From NCBI GenBank assembly GCA_949361645.1, contig OX442423.1:7968624-8032623 (forward strand): a stretch of 64,000 nt of DNA, in the 5' to 3' direction. The position numbers and the translations under genes were made by a program. The notes beneath the pieces were generated by a model. It made no database searches. It was not told the origin of the DNA and worked only from the letters and a program-made list of their open reading frames with translations. The number at the start of each line of letters is the position of its first letter. Position 1 is the stretch's first letter. Positions 16,080 to 27,797 of this stretch are shown in pieces. The DNA comes from Spongilla lacustris (lineage: Eukaryota; Porifera; Demospongiae; Spongillida; Spongillidae).

Positions 16080-16941
16080 TGACATATTGAATAATTATAC
16101 CGTTATTATTATTATCTATATCGGCATGATTTTTATCTACCTCTCATTCTATGTCCCTTTCCTTTTTTCTTAAAAGAAAGTTCAGTAAACTAGAGTTTTA
16201 TTGAATATTCGTTTGAGTTGCGAGATTTGATTCGAGCGTGGGTGTCAAAAGGTTTTTCATGCAGTGCATGTTTGCTAGAATGTCATATACATATGTACGT
16301 GTGTGTTTGCATGGGTGTGTGGGAATGAGTGGGAGTTACGTTCGCGCATATGTATATACAGTATATATGTGATCAGTATAAGGCTTGTGTATATATGCTA
16401 GCTAGTATGTGTATATCAATTGGCGCAACCACTAACGTGTCACTACCTCCATTACTATACTCAATATTACTGCCACAACAATCACCTCCCTCCTCCACCT
16501 GTACTGTAGTAACTGCACAACACATAGGCCACTCCTTGCAAGGGTGCATACCCTAGCTAGCTGTGTATCAGTGCATGGCTCTTCATCCCCAAAATCACCT
16601 CTACATAATTTTATGCACGTGTCATGTATATTAGGTATATAGGTCTATCCGATGCAATAGCGTGTCATTCACTATACTTATGCATTTGAGATCGAGGTGG
16701 TGGTTGCCCGTTATCTTCTAGCATAACCACATGCACTGATCTGATGATTCTGAAGCCATGAAAAATTTATTAAAAGCGGGAGGGAACTCTGCAAGTGGGT
16801 TTTCCGTCTTCGAAGAATAATTAAATTTTACTGTCACAGTAATATTATGATTACAATATCCACGTGACGCATGCATTCAGATTAGTGATGTCATCCCCAA
16901 CACCGTCAATGAGGTCTTTTCCAACAGCTGATAAGATATAC
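16080..16941. other. intergenic, nothing recognised
   Basis: About 860 bp between IgR-C and IgR-D. I see no exon, array or mobile element. It should include the IgR-C 3' end and the IgR-D promoter, but no clear signal stands out. Confidence 0.5.
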
Positions 16942-19388
16942 ATGGCTGCCAAAATATTCTCGCTACGATCCATCCCCGCTGCACTTCTAACGCTTTCTGC
17001 TTTTTTCTGCGCTGTGAGTAAGTTGGTTTATAAGGGATGCGCATATCATAATGGTGATAAGCTTATAAATGCATATATCCGCGCTGTACTGACATAGGTT
17101 CAGATATAATCGTTACGCCACCGCTTTTGGCAATTGAGGCCCAAGGTGGGGACGCCTCGTTCACCTGCACCGTAACTGCGGTACAAGGCGCGGTTAGCGG
17201 CATACAGTGGTACATCGAGTTCCCGAGCGGGGACGTATACTACTGGCTGTGGCACCAGGCCGCGCTGCAAGGCATGGGGTTCATGGCCGAGACTTCTGGC
17301 TTGTCATCGACCTTGCACGTCCCGGCCACAACAGCGACAAACGGTACCCTGGTAAAATGCATAGCATCTCTGGGCGACGTCGGTATCACCAGCGAATCTT
17401 CTAGGGTTTATGTCTTTGGTATGTATATAAAATTACATATATATATATATTATATATCAGTCGTATATGTACAGTGTAGGTATATACCTTTGCATATACG
17501 TGTTTATGCGTATACTGATTCATAGTGTTCCGTGCACCAACAGATCGTCCATCTCGTCCTACGAACCTCTCACTCTCGGCAGCAGGAGAGCGCAGATTAA
17601 TCTTTGCTTGGAGTCCCGTGTTTGCTCCCGCTGGGGTCGTGACATGGTACACAGTCATTGTGAGGGACAAGACGGAAGGCGGGAAGGTAGTCTTAAACAG
17701 CTCTGCAGCAGAAAACGTGTCGTACGAATATCGCCACGACACCAGTTACCCTCCTTGTCACGTGTACACGTTTAGTGTAATGGCTTCCAATGCAGCTGGA
17801 AACGGAGATCCTAGTGAAAGTGTCGCAACTACTATACCAATAGGTATGCTGCATGCATATGGTAATGCAGTTACTTATATACCTGCATGATGCATGGACT
17901 GAAGCAGTTACATGCATGCATGTGGTTGTGTTCATTCAGTGTGGATGGGCTAAGGGGCTTATATGTATTCCTCAAACAGTACCAGAGTTCTCTATGGAAC
18001 CAGTGCATGTCCAAATTACATTCAATCCAGCCTTCATAAACTACTGGATTCAAGTATGTTATATTTATTCTGTGCCACATTCTATTGATAATTTACATTG
18101 CTGCAGCCACCTAATGTTTGCCCTGACTTTCCAGTGAAAGGGTATTTTCTGAAACTTCAGAACATGAATGGTGGTAGCACTGTATCGTTTGGACCCTTTT
18201 CGCTCAATCCTAATGCCTCCAACCTACACATTGCTATTCCCCTGTCCAGTGGGCTTCAAAAAGAATCAATGTACAACTGCAAAGTTGAGGTGTTCAATAC
18301 TGTTGGAAGTTGTACAGCAGCTCTTGTGTTGTGTAAGCTTATAGTTGGGGTGTTCGATGTTATCTATAGTACACACATGCAGACACAACTGATGTCCAGT
18401 CATCAACCATAACTGGTAGTGACCACCAGTTGAATGTGACCTGCTTCTTTGCTGAGGGTACCCAAGCAAGGGGGTGTGCTGTGTGCCTGGAGAAGTCAGG
18501 AGAAGTGGTATGCCAGATGGTACCCAGAGTGAACGAGACAGCCAAGGGTGTGATAAGAACAGAGTTCTCTGTGGACTGCTACAACATCTCAGTGGTGGAC
18601 TGGGAGGAGGATGGGTCCACTGGACCACTAAACATTCCCACAAATATTAATGTTAATCTACAAGCACAATGTGATTCCACAACTGGTGTCGGACTAGGTA
18701 TGTACACTAAATACTTACTATAATTGCCCTGGGTATTTCATGATTTCACCATGTTTCTACCCCACCTCCAAACAGTTGCTGTGGAGAGCAGCATTCCAAT
18801 TGCTATGTACATTGTGATATCTACTGCTTTTGCAACAATTGTTGTCCTTGTACTGGTGATAATTATATTGCTGGGAATTGTAAGGCACTACCGGAAGAAT
18901 AGGTAAAAGCATTTGTTTTATGCTCCACCTATTAGTAGAAATTATTTTGTGCAGATGCATTTTTTCATTTAATTATGAAAATGCCATTGCTATTTTACAC
19001 TTCAGCACGACAGAAATCCACAACAAAATACCACAAAAACTTCCAATTCGGCTGAGGACCCAGCAGAGCACCAGTTCAGAGACAAACCTCCTGCCATCTC
19101 CAGTCACTGAGCAGAGCTTACCATCTGAGCAGAGCTTACTATCTCCAGTCACTGAGCAGAGCTTATCGATATCCAGCAAGCAGACCTGCCCATTTCCATC
19201 CTCTCACTGTGGCATGCTGGTAGGAAATCATCCCTTTGTCTTGCACTGAATTTATGTTTAATAATGGTGTATTTGATTATTTATTTAATGATCATTGTTT
19301 TATTGTGTGACCTCTAACATTTCAGGTCAGTTTGCATAGCTCTACAATGGATACTAAGGACTGCAACTCTCGTTCTACCCAGGTTTAA
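16942..19388 (+). CDS. IgR-D: Ig/FN3 receptor with motif-free tail
   Basis: Nine exons: 16942-17017, 17104-17418, 17544-17843, 17980-18053, 18107-18332, 18383-18697, 18776-18902, 19006-19219, 19326-19388. They total 1710 nt and encode 569 aa; all phases agree. Exon 1 uses the strong donor GTAAGT at 17018. The frame is open upstream to 16864, but the Met at 16942 directly precedes a typical signal peptide. Order: signal peptide (1-24); Ig-like domain (about 26-130, FTC...IQWYI...VKC); FN3 (131-230); second FN3-like domain (about 230-330); Cys-containing domain (331-435); transmembrane helix (about 444-470) with no separate stalk exon; basic stop-transfer HYRKNR; tail of about 90 residues. The tail is Ser/Gln/Pro-rich with a short internal repeat (SPVTEQSL twice, SEQSL once) and has no tyrosine beyond the membrane-proximal HYRK. 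It keeps the ectodomain plan of B and C but not their signalling motifs, so it may be a decoy or a partner-dependent chain (inference). Confidence 0.86.
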
Positions 19389-19396
19389 ACAAATGT

Positions 19397-19402
19397 AATA
19401 AA
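19397..19402 (+). terminator. poly-A signal of IgR-D
   Basis: Canonical AATAAA nine bases after the IgR-D stop codon. It would give a very short 3' UTR, which suits this compact genome. Confidence 0.45.
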
Positions 19403-19917
19403 CACTAGTACTCCTAGGCATACATGATATTCTGATATTTGAATTTATTCTGCATTTATTGACTGAAGTCAGAAAGATGCACTTGTTTTATTAAGTAAAC
19501 CTGCACTAGACCCTGCATAGAATGTATACGTGCGTGTGCTCCTCGAATTGCTAAGCACTGCCGGATGTGTTTTGCAAGACAATTACATTTACATTAAAAA
19601 CATACTTTTCATCACATTAAAAATTGGTACAGGTACACTTTAAACTTGTATCACAAAGTCAAAGTTCCTTAATAAACTGTGCTCTCCTTTGTTGAGTAGG
19701 TGGTCCACCAAATTAATGTCGAGAAAGGGGATGAGTTCCCTGTGTCTTGGATTCTAATTGTATTAATAGCCAAATGCTAATGCATGTACACATACACAAC
19801 CATAATTATTCAGTTATGTCATCATCAACATTCGTGATTTGGATCTTTAAAGTATTGTGTTGATCACAACTCCAGCCATTGTAACCTTATAAGTACATCT
19901 TCAAACTAAGAAAGTAT

Positions 19918-19918
<1 letters not shown>

Positions 19919-19958
<40 letters not shown>
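19919..19958. repeat. poly-C run (about 40 C)
   Basis: The longest homopolymer of the window; G-rich on the minus strand. Its true length may be uncertain in the assembly. Confidence 0.95.
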
Positions 19959-20463
19959 ATCAACAACATGCATGCTAGAGAATCCATTATTTGGATGACT
20001 TACCTTGTATCTCCAAGCTTATTAATCCACATCAGTTGAGTTTATTATGCTTGGGAACTGATTGCACCTCCTCTCCTTTTCACCTCCATAAAAGTATACT
20101 ACTGACTGGCTCAGGTATAGTAATGTGACGCGTGCTGACATCATGCGTGTATATACTCATCATGAATACTGGCATACAAGTTCAGTACATGTACTGCCCT
20201 TAACACACACCATAATTCAAACAAAAGGCTTTTTAAACAAGTCGGTTTGAAATAAGTTGAAGCAGGCAATTCGAAAAAGTTAATTCGTTTAAGCTCTTGG
20301 TCTTCTCACGGTCGCAGTTATGCTTTGTATGCATATACACTGCTGATAGGTGTGGTCAATACAACTATATGTATTTTGTCTGGGGATAAGATGGGCTGCA
20401 TTCCACCTATAATGCACGTATAGGGCCTATGTTGATGCATTGGGTATGCCAAAGAAGCTACCA

Positions 20464-20465
<2 letters not shown>

Positions 20466-20485
<20 letters not shown>
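20466..20485. repeat. poly-C run (20 C) followed by A9
   Basis: Homopolymer pair about 390 bp upstream of the IgR-E start. Confidence 0.9.
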
Positions 20486-20494
<9 letters not shown>

Positions 20495-20876
20495 CGTACT
20501 GCTTTACATACAAATTTGAGCATGCGTGTGTGTGGGGGAGGGAGGGAGGGGGAAGAAACAAATGATGCTACGAATTGCTGTGATGTCATTTGGAACAACA
20601 GGCTGTCAACAACAACACAAAGTACAAACTGACTGTACGATCACTGACATATCCGGCTCACTATGAACATATAGATATTAGAGTAATATCTATGCTACGA
20701 CAAAGCATATAGACGTGCACTATATTGCATTGTTAGAGGAATATGTGACCTTGGTTCCTCACAACAACATGCCACGCCCATTCCTTTACCCACGCGTATG
20801 TGTATCGGAGGTAATATATTTACACCCAAATTACACGTATATCTCATTGCGTAAGCCGTTTGAAGATCAAGCGCGT

Positions 20877-22705
20877 ATGATGGTGCCTTGGGCTTTGCGG
20901 CTGTGCGTATGGCTACTGGTTATTGGCTACCGCGGTGAGTACTAACTGATATGCAGGCGTAGGTCGCATGGAGCCTCCGATAACTTACCTACTCGTGCTT
21001 GCGTGTACATGTATAATCGAGCTAGACCGTTCGCACGGGTCCATTCTTTGCAGTGTACATGATGTACCGTTCCTATTATTTAGTCTGCACGCGCGGTTAG
21101 ACACGTGCTGAGCTGCTAAGATAGCGATCGCTTGTCACCTTGTCACCTTCATGCGCGCAAGATTATTGTGGTACCGCGTAATATATGCATGCAGAAGCTC
21201 ACGATGAGCTATGACTATAATGCTGTTTACCGCAGGTGCGCGGATGAGGGATACAAATTCATACTTTGCGTTAGCGTTAGTCATATCAACTTCATTCATT
21301 CTCTGTTAAATGCTGTAGGCTTATAGTTGCCAATTTTGTACATGTGTACATGCATGTATACTTACTTTGCAGTATCGTTGATATCTGCTGATTGCGAAGA
21401 GTACACGAATGATGTCTACCAGTTCTACAATCTTACTGTATTGGTCCCTATGAATGGAACAGCTGCCTTTCTTTGCAATGTGACGACTCAAGATGCTAAT
21501 TTATTTATATCTACTGGAATTTGGTGGTCATCGACAACAGGGGGTGAAATGCTCAAATATTATGGAATAAACGTACAAAACGTCGACAACCAGGCGGTGA
21601 TTGTGAATGTCAATGGCAGTATTACTTCTGACAATTTATCAATTAGCTGCTATTGCTACAATAACATATTAATTCCTGCGAAAGTATTCGAGGCGCACAT
21701 CCATGTATACGGTCAGGACCTGTATGTGCTAAATTGAATGCATGACTAACATGCATGCACCTTTGTCTTTAGGTCCACCCTCTCCTCCGACTAATTTGTC
21801 GTTGTCTGTTGCTGGTACAAACCTTAACCTATCTTGGACTGCTCCATTGGCACCACCAGGTGTAACGGTGTGGTATCACGTGATTATTGCTGGTTACAAC
21901 AGCGCACCGACTATATACCTGTCAAATGTCACTCATTATGCAACGAATCTTCCGAACTGTCTTCAGTGTAAGTTGTCTGTGCTGGCGATTAACGGAGCAG
22001 GGACGAGTGCTCCCAGCAACACAGTGACGTTCACAACAACCAGTGAGTAGTTTGAATTTTTTTTTTGCATCATATTTACGTACTGCATGTTCTTTGTTCC
22101 TGAAGCAGATGCGACAAGCCCTCTAGTATCGCAGCCAGTAACGCTATCACCATCACATCAACAATCATTAGGTGAGTGGTTGGATGTGTTTTGACTTGCA
22201 AAGCTCATGCATTTATTTAATTTCCCCATACAGAAGACTACACAGTACCACTTCTTGCTTTTGTCATTGTGGCGCCTGTTGTAGGACTTTGTGTCATAGC
22301 ACTCATTATTATTTCGATCGTGGCAGTCAGAAGTTGCGGATCTAGACTTAAAATACCGCAGCCAGGTATGCGCTCCGCGTTTCGGCTAATTAACCATTGT
22401 AATATGTGAAGTTATGTTGACACGCATGCCGTAAGCATTTAGTTATGGCTGATACACATGCACCTTTCCATCCACGTCAGTTTGACATGCGGATCAATTG
22501 GAGAAATTGGTTCATGACATATACGTTTAAACTTAACTTTACACAGCACCCCCTGCATGGGTAAATAAATTAAGCAGGGCATCTTGCATAATTTTATTTA
22601 TATCATTATATTGCAGGACTGACTGCTCATATTCAGGTTCCAGGTATTACGCGGTCCATATCCGCATCACCAAATGATCACCCACCCCCCCATCATCAAG
22701 CTTGA
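20877..22705 (+). CDS. IgR-E: short Ig-FN3 receptor, tail without tyrosine
   Basis: Six exons: 20877-20934, 21373-21711, 21773-22042, 22109-22171, 22234-22365, 22617-22705. They total 951 nt and encode 316 aa; all phases agree. Translation may start at either of two adjacent ATGs (20877 or 20880). Order: signal peptide (1-19); Ig-like domain (20-132, FLCNV...IWWSS...ISCYC); FN3 (133-222, LSWTAP...VWYHV); short Ser/Thr/Pro stalk (223-243); transmembrane helix (about 249-274); tail of about 40 residues rich in His and Pro, with no tyrosine. It lacks the second FN3-like domain and the Cys-containing domain of B, C and D. The Ig, FN3 and stalk exons have the same symmetric phase 1-1 borders as its neighbours, so a B/C/D-like ancestor could have lost the middle exons without a frame change (inference). 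Confidence 0.85.
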
Positions 22706-22824
22706 CTGATTTTATTTTTTAAGTAACAGAACTTAAAATTAATAGTAACAATGCCGGTGTGTATATACATGCATTTTTTACGATCCGAATGACTTTTGTA
22801 ATCCAGCTGCACATGCAATTACAC

Positions 22825-22830
22825 AATAAA
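22825..22830 (+). terminator. poly-A signal of IgR-E
   Basis: AATAAA about 120 bp after the IgR-E stop codon; a plausible cleavage signal. Confidence 0.35.
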
Positions 22831-23146
22831 TCGATTGATGCATCATGTAGCGTGTGCATGAATTTGTATGGTTGTGGTTGTACTACATGTGCATTATGTG
22901 AATCAACTTTTTGTCAGTTATATTAATCAGTTTCAGTTTTTGTGCCAATTCTTGATTTATTTATTAGTTGCGTACAAGCCTCGAGGTAGTAGCTTATCAA
23001 GCCAACTTTAACCACTGTAAAACAGGAAATGCCTGCATGAAATGAATTCTTAATTAAAGGGCTATATAGTCGTCGACCGCATCCAAACAAATGATAGGCC
23101 TGCATGTATGTGTATTGTGTACATGTGCGTCAGTTTTGGAAAAGAA

Positions 23147-23172
23147 GGGGGGGGGGGGGGGGGGGGGGGGGG
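23147..23172. repeat. poly-G run (26 G)
   Basis: Uninterrupted G homopolymer between IgR-E and the hAT element. Confidence 0.95.
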
Positions 23173-23726
23173 AACGCATCGCGACAATGTTTATATGCAT
23201 TTTACAACATGTACTGCATGCACAAGCATCGTGTGTCTATCAAAATATCCGACCCTATATAGACAAGTATAGCTATAGGCCTAGGCCTCTAACTGCAGGG
23301 CCGCTTGCATGCATCATATACCATGCAAGGAACGATTGAGCCACCTGCACGGTCATGAATATATAATTACAGTAAACGTATACCTTATTTTTAAAACGAG
23401 TGGGTATATACAACTTTTATACAACGCGCCTGTAAATTAATCCCTGCAGGCATATGCGTTAGCCTATATACGCATGACTTTAAATTTTGTCGTAAATTAA
23501 TACGTGCATGCTGCATGTTCGTATATCAGGCGCATGATTTGTTTGGCCATAAATATTTATTCATCTACAGAGCAATGAAGCCGATAATGTATAAAAGCAG
23601 AGGGCCGGCCCGGGGTTACATCTATGTGAATACGCTACATGTATACACTTACTGTGTGACGTATTTTCCGGCAGCATCTTCAGTTGAACATCGTATCTAT
23701 ACCATTGTGAAATGATTGCCTCCCCC

Positions 23727-23728
<2 letters not shown>

Positions 23729-23758
<30 letters not shown>
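23729..23758. repeat. poly-C run (30 C)
   Basis: Uninterrupted C homopolymer, about 170 bp before another of equal length. Confidence 0.95.
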
Positions 23759-23760
<2 letters not shown>

Positions 23761-23926
23761 CCATTTGCTGCGCGGAATTGAGGAATGGGCGCCAACAAAA
23801 GGGGGTCACTCTTACACAATTGAATCATTTACGCCCAAGTTCTCAGTTCATTTAGCGTAAGAAGTCTTCTTCTTACACTGACAATCGCATGCATGCAGTT
23901 TGCATTGCGAGGTGATGCAGAGGCGT

Positions 23927-23927
<1 letters not shown>

Positions 23928-23957
<30 letters not shown>
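23928..23957. repeat. poly-C run (30 C)
   Basis: Uninterrupted C homopolymer followed by TTCCCCC. Confidence 0.95.
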
Positions 23958-25546
23958 TTCCCCCCAGTTAATCAATAACCGGCGGGAAGGCAGTGTATTT
24001 TTCGCTCATGCGTATACAGATATGAGGGGGCGGGGTGGGGGAGAGTACGGAGACGTGATTGGGTGTGGGGGGAGAGGAAGGACCACATGCATTATGTATC
24101 CCGACCCAAAATTTAAATGCCTACATTCAACTTGTAATGTCGTATACGTCAGTTGTAACTGATAGTTATAACTAAATTTTACCATGCAGTACATGTGCCG
24201 GTAATACTGACAAATCGAGATGATAATCATTGTACATCATATCTACAACAAAGAGTCATGAGGGCAGGAGCTCGATCCCTTGGGATCTGACCAAGGTGTC
24301 CTGTCTGTAAATGTTCACCAAGATGGAAGGTTTGGCAGAGGACATGCTGATAGTAAGGTGGGATGCCAACCTAGAAAAAGCTAGGTGAGCCTCCTTACCT
24401 CCAATTGCAGTAGGTCTCAATAGCTAATGTATGGAATACATGTCCACCCCAATTCCTGACATTTGGGACCATGCATGCATGCATGCATGTATCTGTATAG
24501 CCGTACTGATAGATGCATGCTTTAATTTACACCCGACATTCGTGGTGATATACTTACTGTGACTACAGGCTTGCCCCTGTCCCACCCAGCAACGAGCACA
24601 TCTACAGGCCTGTTAAGACCACGGCCTTTCTCTGTATGCTCACAGCTCGCCAACAGAAGTCCACAATGACCTCATACATGCATGTGTAATACTACATGCA
24701 GCCCATGGAAGGGACCCAGTATACTGACAGCCATTTGCATGAGGATGCTTCCAACAAAGATTTGAACTGATCCTTATCAATCTTGCTGGACAGCTCTCTC
24801 AGGAGTGGGAGAACTCTGCCATGCATGATTGCTTACCTTGATGTTATAGGCTATCAGTATGAAGATGGTGGCCCAAGCCTGATAAAGACAGTGAGGCAAT
24901 GAAGGTGGCAGCAGCATGGCAAGAGAGAGAACGAATTTAGGCCTAAGCCTCCGAACCTCATGATCAGGTGGAGGAGCTGAAAAAGGTCAAGTACTCTTAT
25001 TGGGAGGGATACCCAGGCACATGTTTCACTCCTATTGCCGATTCCCCTGATCAGCTAGGTGGCAGACACTATAACTGCACAAAGGGGCAATGCAGCCTCC
25101 ATCCTATAGGAACACTCTTCATCTAGTGACTTTTATTGATATGTGTTTTAGGGATTTAAGAGAAGTATTATTGCTATTTTTAGAAAATGAATTTCAAGTT
25201 ACAATTAGTCATTTGTTTATTACATTTAATATTACCGCTCAAGCTGTGAATACATGCAGGGTCAGATGCTTGTCTCGCTCCACTGAGCTCCAGTGGCGTG
25301 GTGGCCAGGGGGGGCCGGGGGGGCAAATGCCCCCCCAGCGGGGCTTAAAAATGGGGGCGCCACCGAGCACAAGGGGCGCCTTAAAATGGAAAGGTTGTAA
25401 CAATTTATTTTTCAGATCGTAAATCATAGCCTAGGCAATTTAAAATCGGCAATCACTTGTTGGAACCAAGGTCTTCAGGCGCCCGGCCATAGTGCAATTT
25501 AGTACTATTGAAAATTTGACCGTATCATGTGCAATTAGAATACTCA

Positions 25547-25750
25547 CCCTCCGCCCCCACCGAAAAAAAGTCTCGTGTTTAAACGAGCGTATTTTCGTAA
25601 TCATTAACGCTTCAGCGTACCTGTTTCAACATTTCAAGAAAGAACTGGTATCGCAACAGGATTTTAAAGAACAGCACTCAACTGCGTTCATGATTACGAA
25701 GATACGCTCGTTTAAGGACGAAACATTTTTTCGGTGGGGGTGGAGGGGGG
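25547..25750. repeat. foldback element nested in the hAT element
   Basis: Inverted arms of about 50 bp (25554-25604 and 25690-25741) match with few mismatches. Both contain CCACCGAAAAAA at the outer side and CGAGCGTAT, CGTAATCAT further in. The loop is about 85 bp. The size and shape fit a MITE inserted into the hAT copy, or an internal palindrome of the hAT itself. Confidence 0.7.
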
Positions 25751-26556
25751 AAGCTTATTCGTGCATGGTACTTTACGGTATATTTCTTTGTCAATCTTAA
25801 AGACATTAGCGCTCGATCCTCGCACGCGCATGCATAGTCTGATCGGAATACATTTGCAGTTGTAAGAATTGTTCGATGGAAGACAAAGGGAAAAGAAAGA
25901 AATCTGATTGGAGCATCGTATCGCAAATGAAAGTGAAGAAGGAAGTCTTGATGAAGAAGCTAAGCGTATGCATATATAGGTTTGGTTATGACTTGACACT
26001 TGGATGCGCGGAGGAGTTATCAAGTTAAGTTTTGCTCAAGTCTTTAATAAGTTTTATAGCTTTTACGAGGAATCAGAACATGCATGTTGATCTGCATGAA
26101 CATGGGTGTAAGGAGAAAGAATAGACTGAGCAAGCTGTCACTGATGACATAAGTATAGAAATAGACAGAAATTATACCGTGGTACTATCCATTGCATTAT
26201 CAATTCTCTGCAACCTCCGGCATGCATGCAGTACCACGTTCTGAATGCTTTTTCTGAATTGTGCAAGCAGTATTCGATAGCAGTTGCAGTACGCAGCTTT
26301 TCGGCACTAAAGAGAGTCCAGAGATCTACGTATTATCTCTAGAAAGGTTAGAAGGGCTCATGTTGATGACAGTAAGGAAGAAAAACTTCTTATGTGCTTT
26401 TCTAATACGGCCATTGTACAGCAAAGTTCATCCGAATTGTCCAGAGCACTTCTTTAACATCGCAATCTACCGTTCAGCCGTTCAGTTAGCGCATGTATAG
26501 TTACATATGCAGTACATGTATTATAGTTTACTCATACGAGCGTTAAAATGGGCTTC

Positions 26557-26578
26557 GGGGGGGGGGGGGGGGGGGGGG
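26557..26578. repeat. poly-G run (22 G)
   Basis: G homopolymer just inside the right terminal repeat of the hAT element, where the left end carries shorter G runs. It has probably expanded from the subterminal G stretch. Confidence 0.9.
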
Positions 26579-26957
26579 CGCCAAAACATGCAAGTGCCCC
26601 CCCAGCCAAGAAGTAGCCACCACGCCACTGCTGAGCTCCTCTTATAGTATAGGTATTTCCCCGCAGGACCCCCCAGACCTTGGGTTTATAACACATACGT
26701 ATACTGAATCGGAGAGATTACATCATCGCTAAGTCTTATATACATGTATACCGAATGTAGTGGTGATGTAATCTATTGGACTTATGCAAGTGACTATAAA
26801 TCGAGGTCTGCGCATGTGTCACAAAATATAGCACAATTGCGTAGTATTTTTTCGATGCTAAAAACAGATTGATTAGTGATTTAAATTTAAAAACGTAAAT
26901 ATAACAAAATCATTATCGCTTACAGCTTTATATATGTTCTACACAATAACAAGTCAC

Positions 26958-27300
26958 GAAAATGATGCCGATCGAGCCAGGAGGGCTCGGGCATTTTGCC
27001 TCAGAACAGTGCCGAGGCGACAATATATTGCATTTAGCATTTCAGTATTGGATGAGTGGGAGTGGATGGCCAAACGCCTAGCAATTCTTGAGAATGTTTG
27101 TTTTGCAGTGATTCCCCAGCCGCCATATGCCTCCACTACGAGAGGGACACATATCCAACCTCTTTCCAGACAACCCAAAGCATTGTTTTCTAATTTCTCT
27201 TGTTCACCCACTGCAGCTGAGGCACCTGAGGTCTGACCAGCATCTGAAATCAATGAATTATTGAGGGGATGTATAACCTTGATGTCAAATGCTGCAACTA
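26958..27300 (-). pseudogene. retroelement relic (3' end of ORF, R2-like endonuclease family)
   Basis: The minus-strand frame carries the C-terminal signature GWICVPLVVEAYGGWG, followed by a helical SRIARRLAIHSHSS segment. The same sequence recurs at 60552-60870 (-), and related signatures (PLVMESYGAWG, VVESYGAWG) occur at 31989-32904 and 29175-29660. The 32-kb copy shows that this segment lies downstream of a zinc knuckle and a restriction-like endonuclease domain. This copy retains only the last part and is non-functional. Confidence 0.65.
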
Positions 27301-27586
27301 AATACGACCTTAGACGTACAGTTATACTTCGTTACTGAACTTGAGATATACCATTTGACGAGATTTGTAGACCGTCCTGAATGCGAGGCGCCGGCCCTTC
27401 ATTATAAAATGGGCGTGGTCGAGTAGAAATAGGACGCTGGAACTATTGCACCACTTCCGCCAGTCCAGTAGCCGCTAGATACGTGGATTATAACTAAACA
27501 ATAATCATTGGTTATACCTATACCGTACCCAAATAGTTATTAAAATCAATTTTGTTTCGCCTCGTTGAAGCATAGATATTCGATCG

Positions 27587-27708
27587 ATGGATTCGGTTGA
27601 TTCCCTTAATATACGGTTACCCCTACTCGTAAGCTATCCTGTTTCCGACTACGGAACATCGAAGACAACAGACAACACAAATTCTAACTCTAAGGATATT
27701 CATACAAG
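27587..27708 (+). other. candidate first exon (7TM family), possibly orphan
   Basis: An ATG-initiated exon of 122 bp (40 codons plus 2 nt) ending AG|GTTAGC. Its start MDSVDS and its YGTSKTTD segment match the first exon of 7TM-F2 at 30983 (MDSADA, YGASKTVD), and it has the same phase-2 donor. The next compatible acceptor is the shared second exon at 33346, so it could be an alternative first exon of F2. It could equally be a leftover from a deleted paralogue. There is no transcript evidence. Confidence 0.5.
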
Positions 27709-27797
27709 GTTAGCAAACATAGAACAGATGAGCATTCTCCCCTATCCCGATCGCGTTCCATAATGTTAGGAATACAATGTGTAAATTAAGAGAAGAG

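Larger units (their letters stand above)
19389..20876. other. intergenic with poly-C runs
   Basis: About 1.5 kb between IgR-D and IgR-E. It contains poly-C runs at 19919-19958 and 20466-20485, the latter followed by A9. I see no supported exon, and the short plus-strand frame at 20429-20632 is largely homopolymer. Confidence 0.5.
22706..25282. other. gene-poor region with G/C homopolymers
   Basis: No supported gene. Homopolymers lie at 23147-23172 (26 G), 23729-23758 (30 C) and 23928-23957 (30 C). The stretch 24240-25080 has low stop density in places and a composition unlike its surroundings. It could be a decayed mobile element, but I cannot name a domain in it. Confidence 0.4.
25291..26630. 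mobile_element. hAT-type DNA transposon, non-autonomous
   Basis: A 1340-bp element. Both ends begin, read inwards, with the same 15 bases CAGTGGCGTGGTGGC, followed by G-rich stretches. It is flanked by an exact 8-bp direct repeat CTGAGCTC (25283-25290 and 26631-26638). The CAGTGGCG start and 8-bp target duplication are hallmarks of the hAT superfamily. I see no intact transposase. The plus-strand frame at 26261-26500 (79 aa, with ERLEGLMLM) may be a remnant of the C-terminal dimerisation region, but this is weak. It contains a nested foldback (25547-25750) and a G22 run near the right end. Confidence 0.85.

Noticed and set aside
24240..25080. Possible decayed transposase gene
   Set aside because: Composition and scattered open stretches suggest a mobile-element relic, but I could not recognise a domain or termini.
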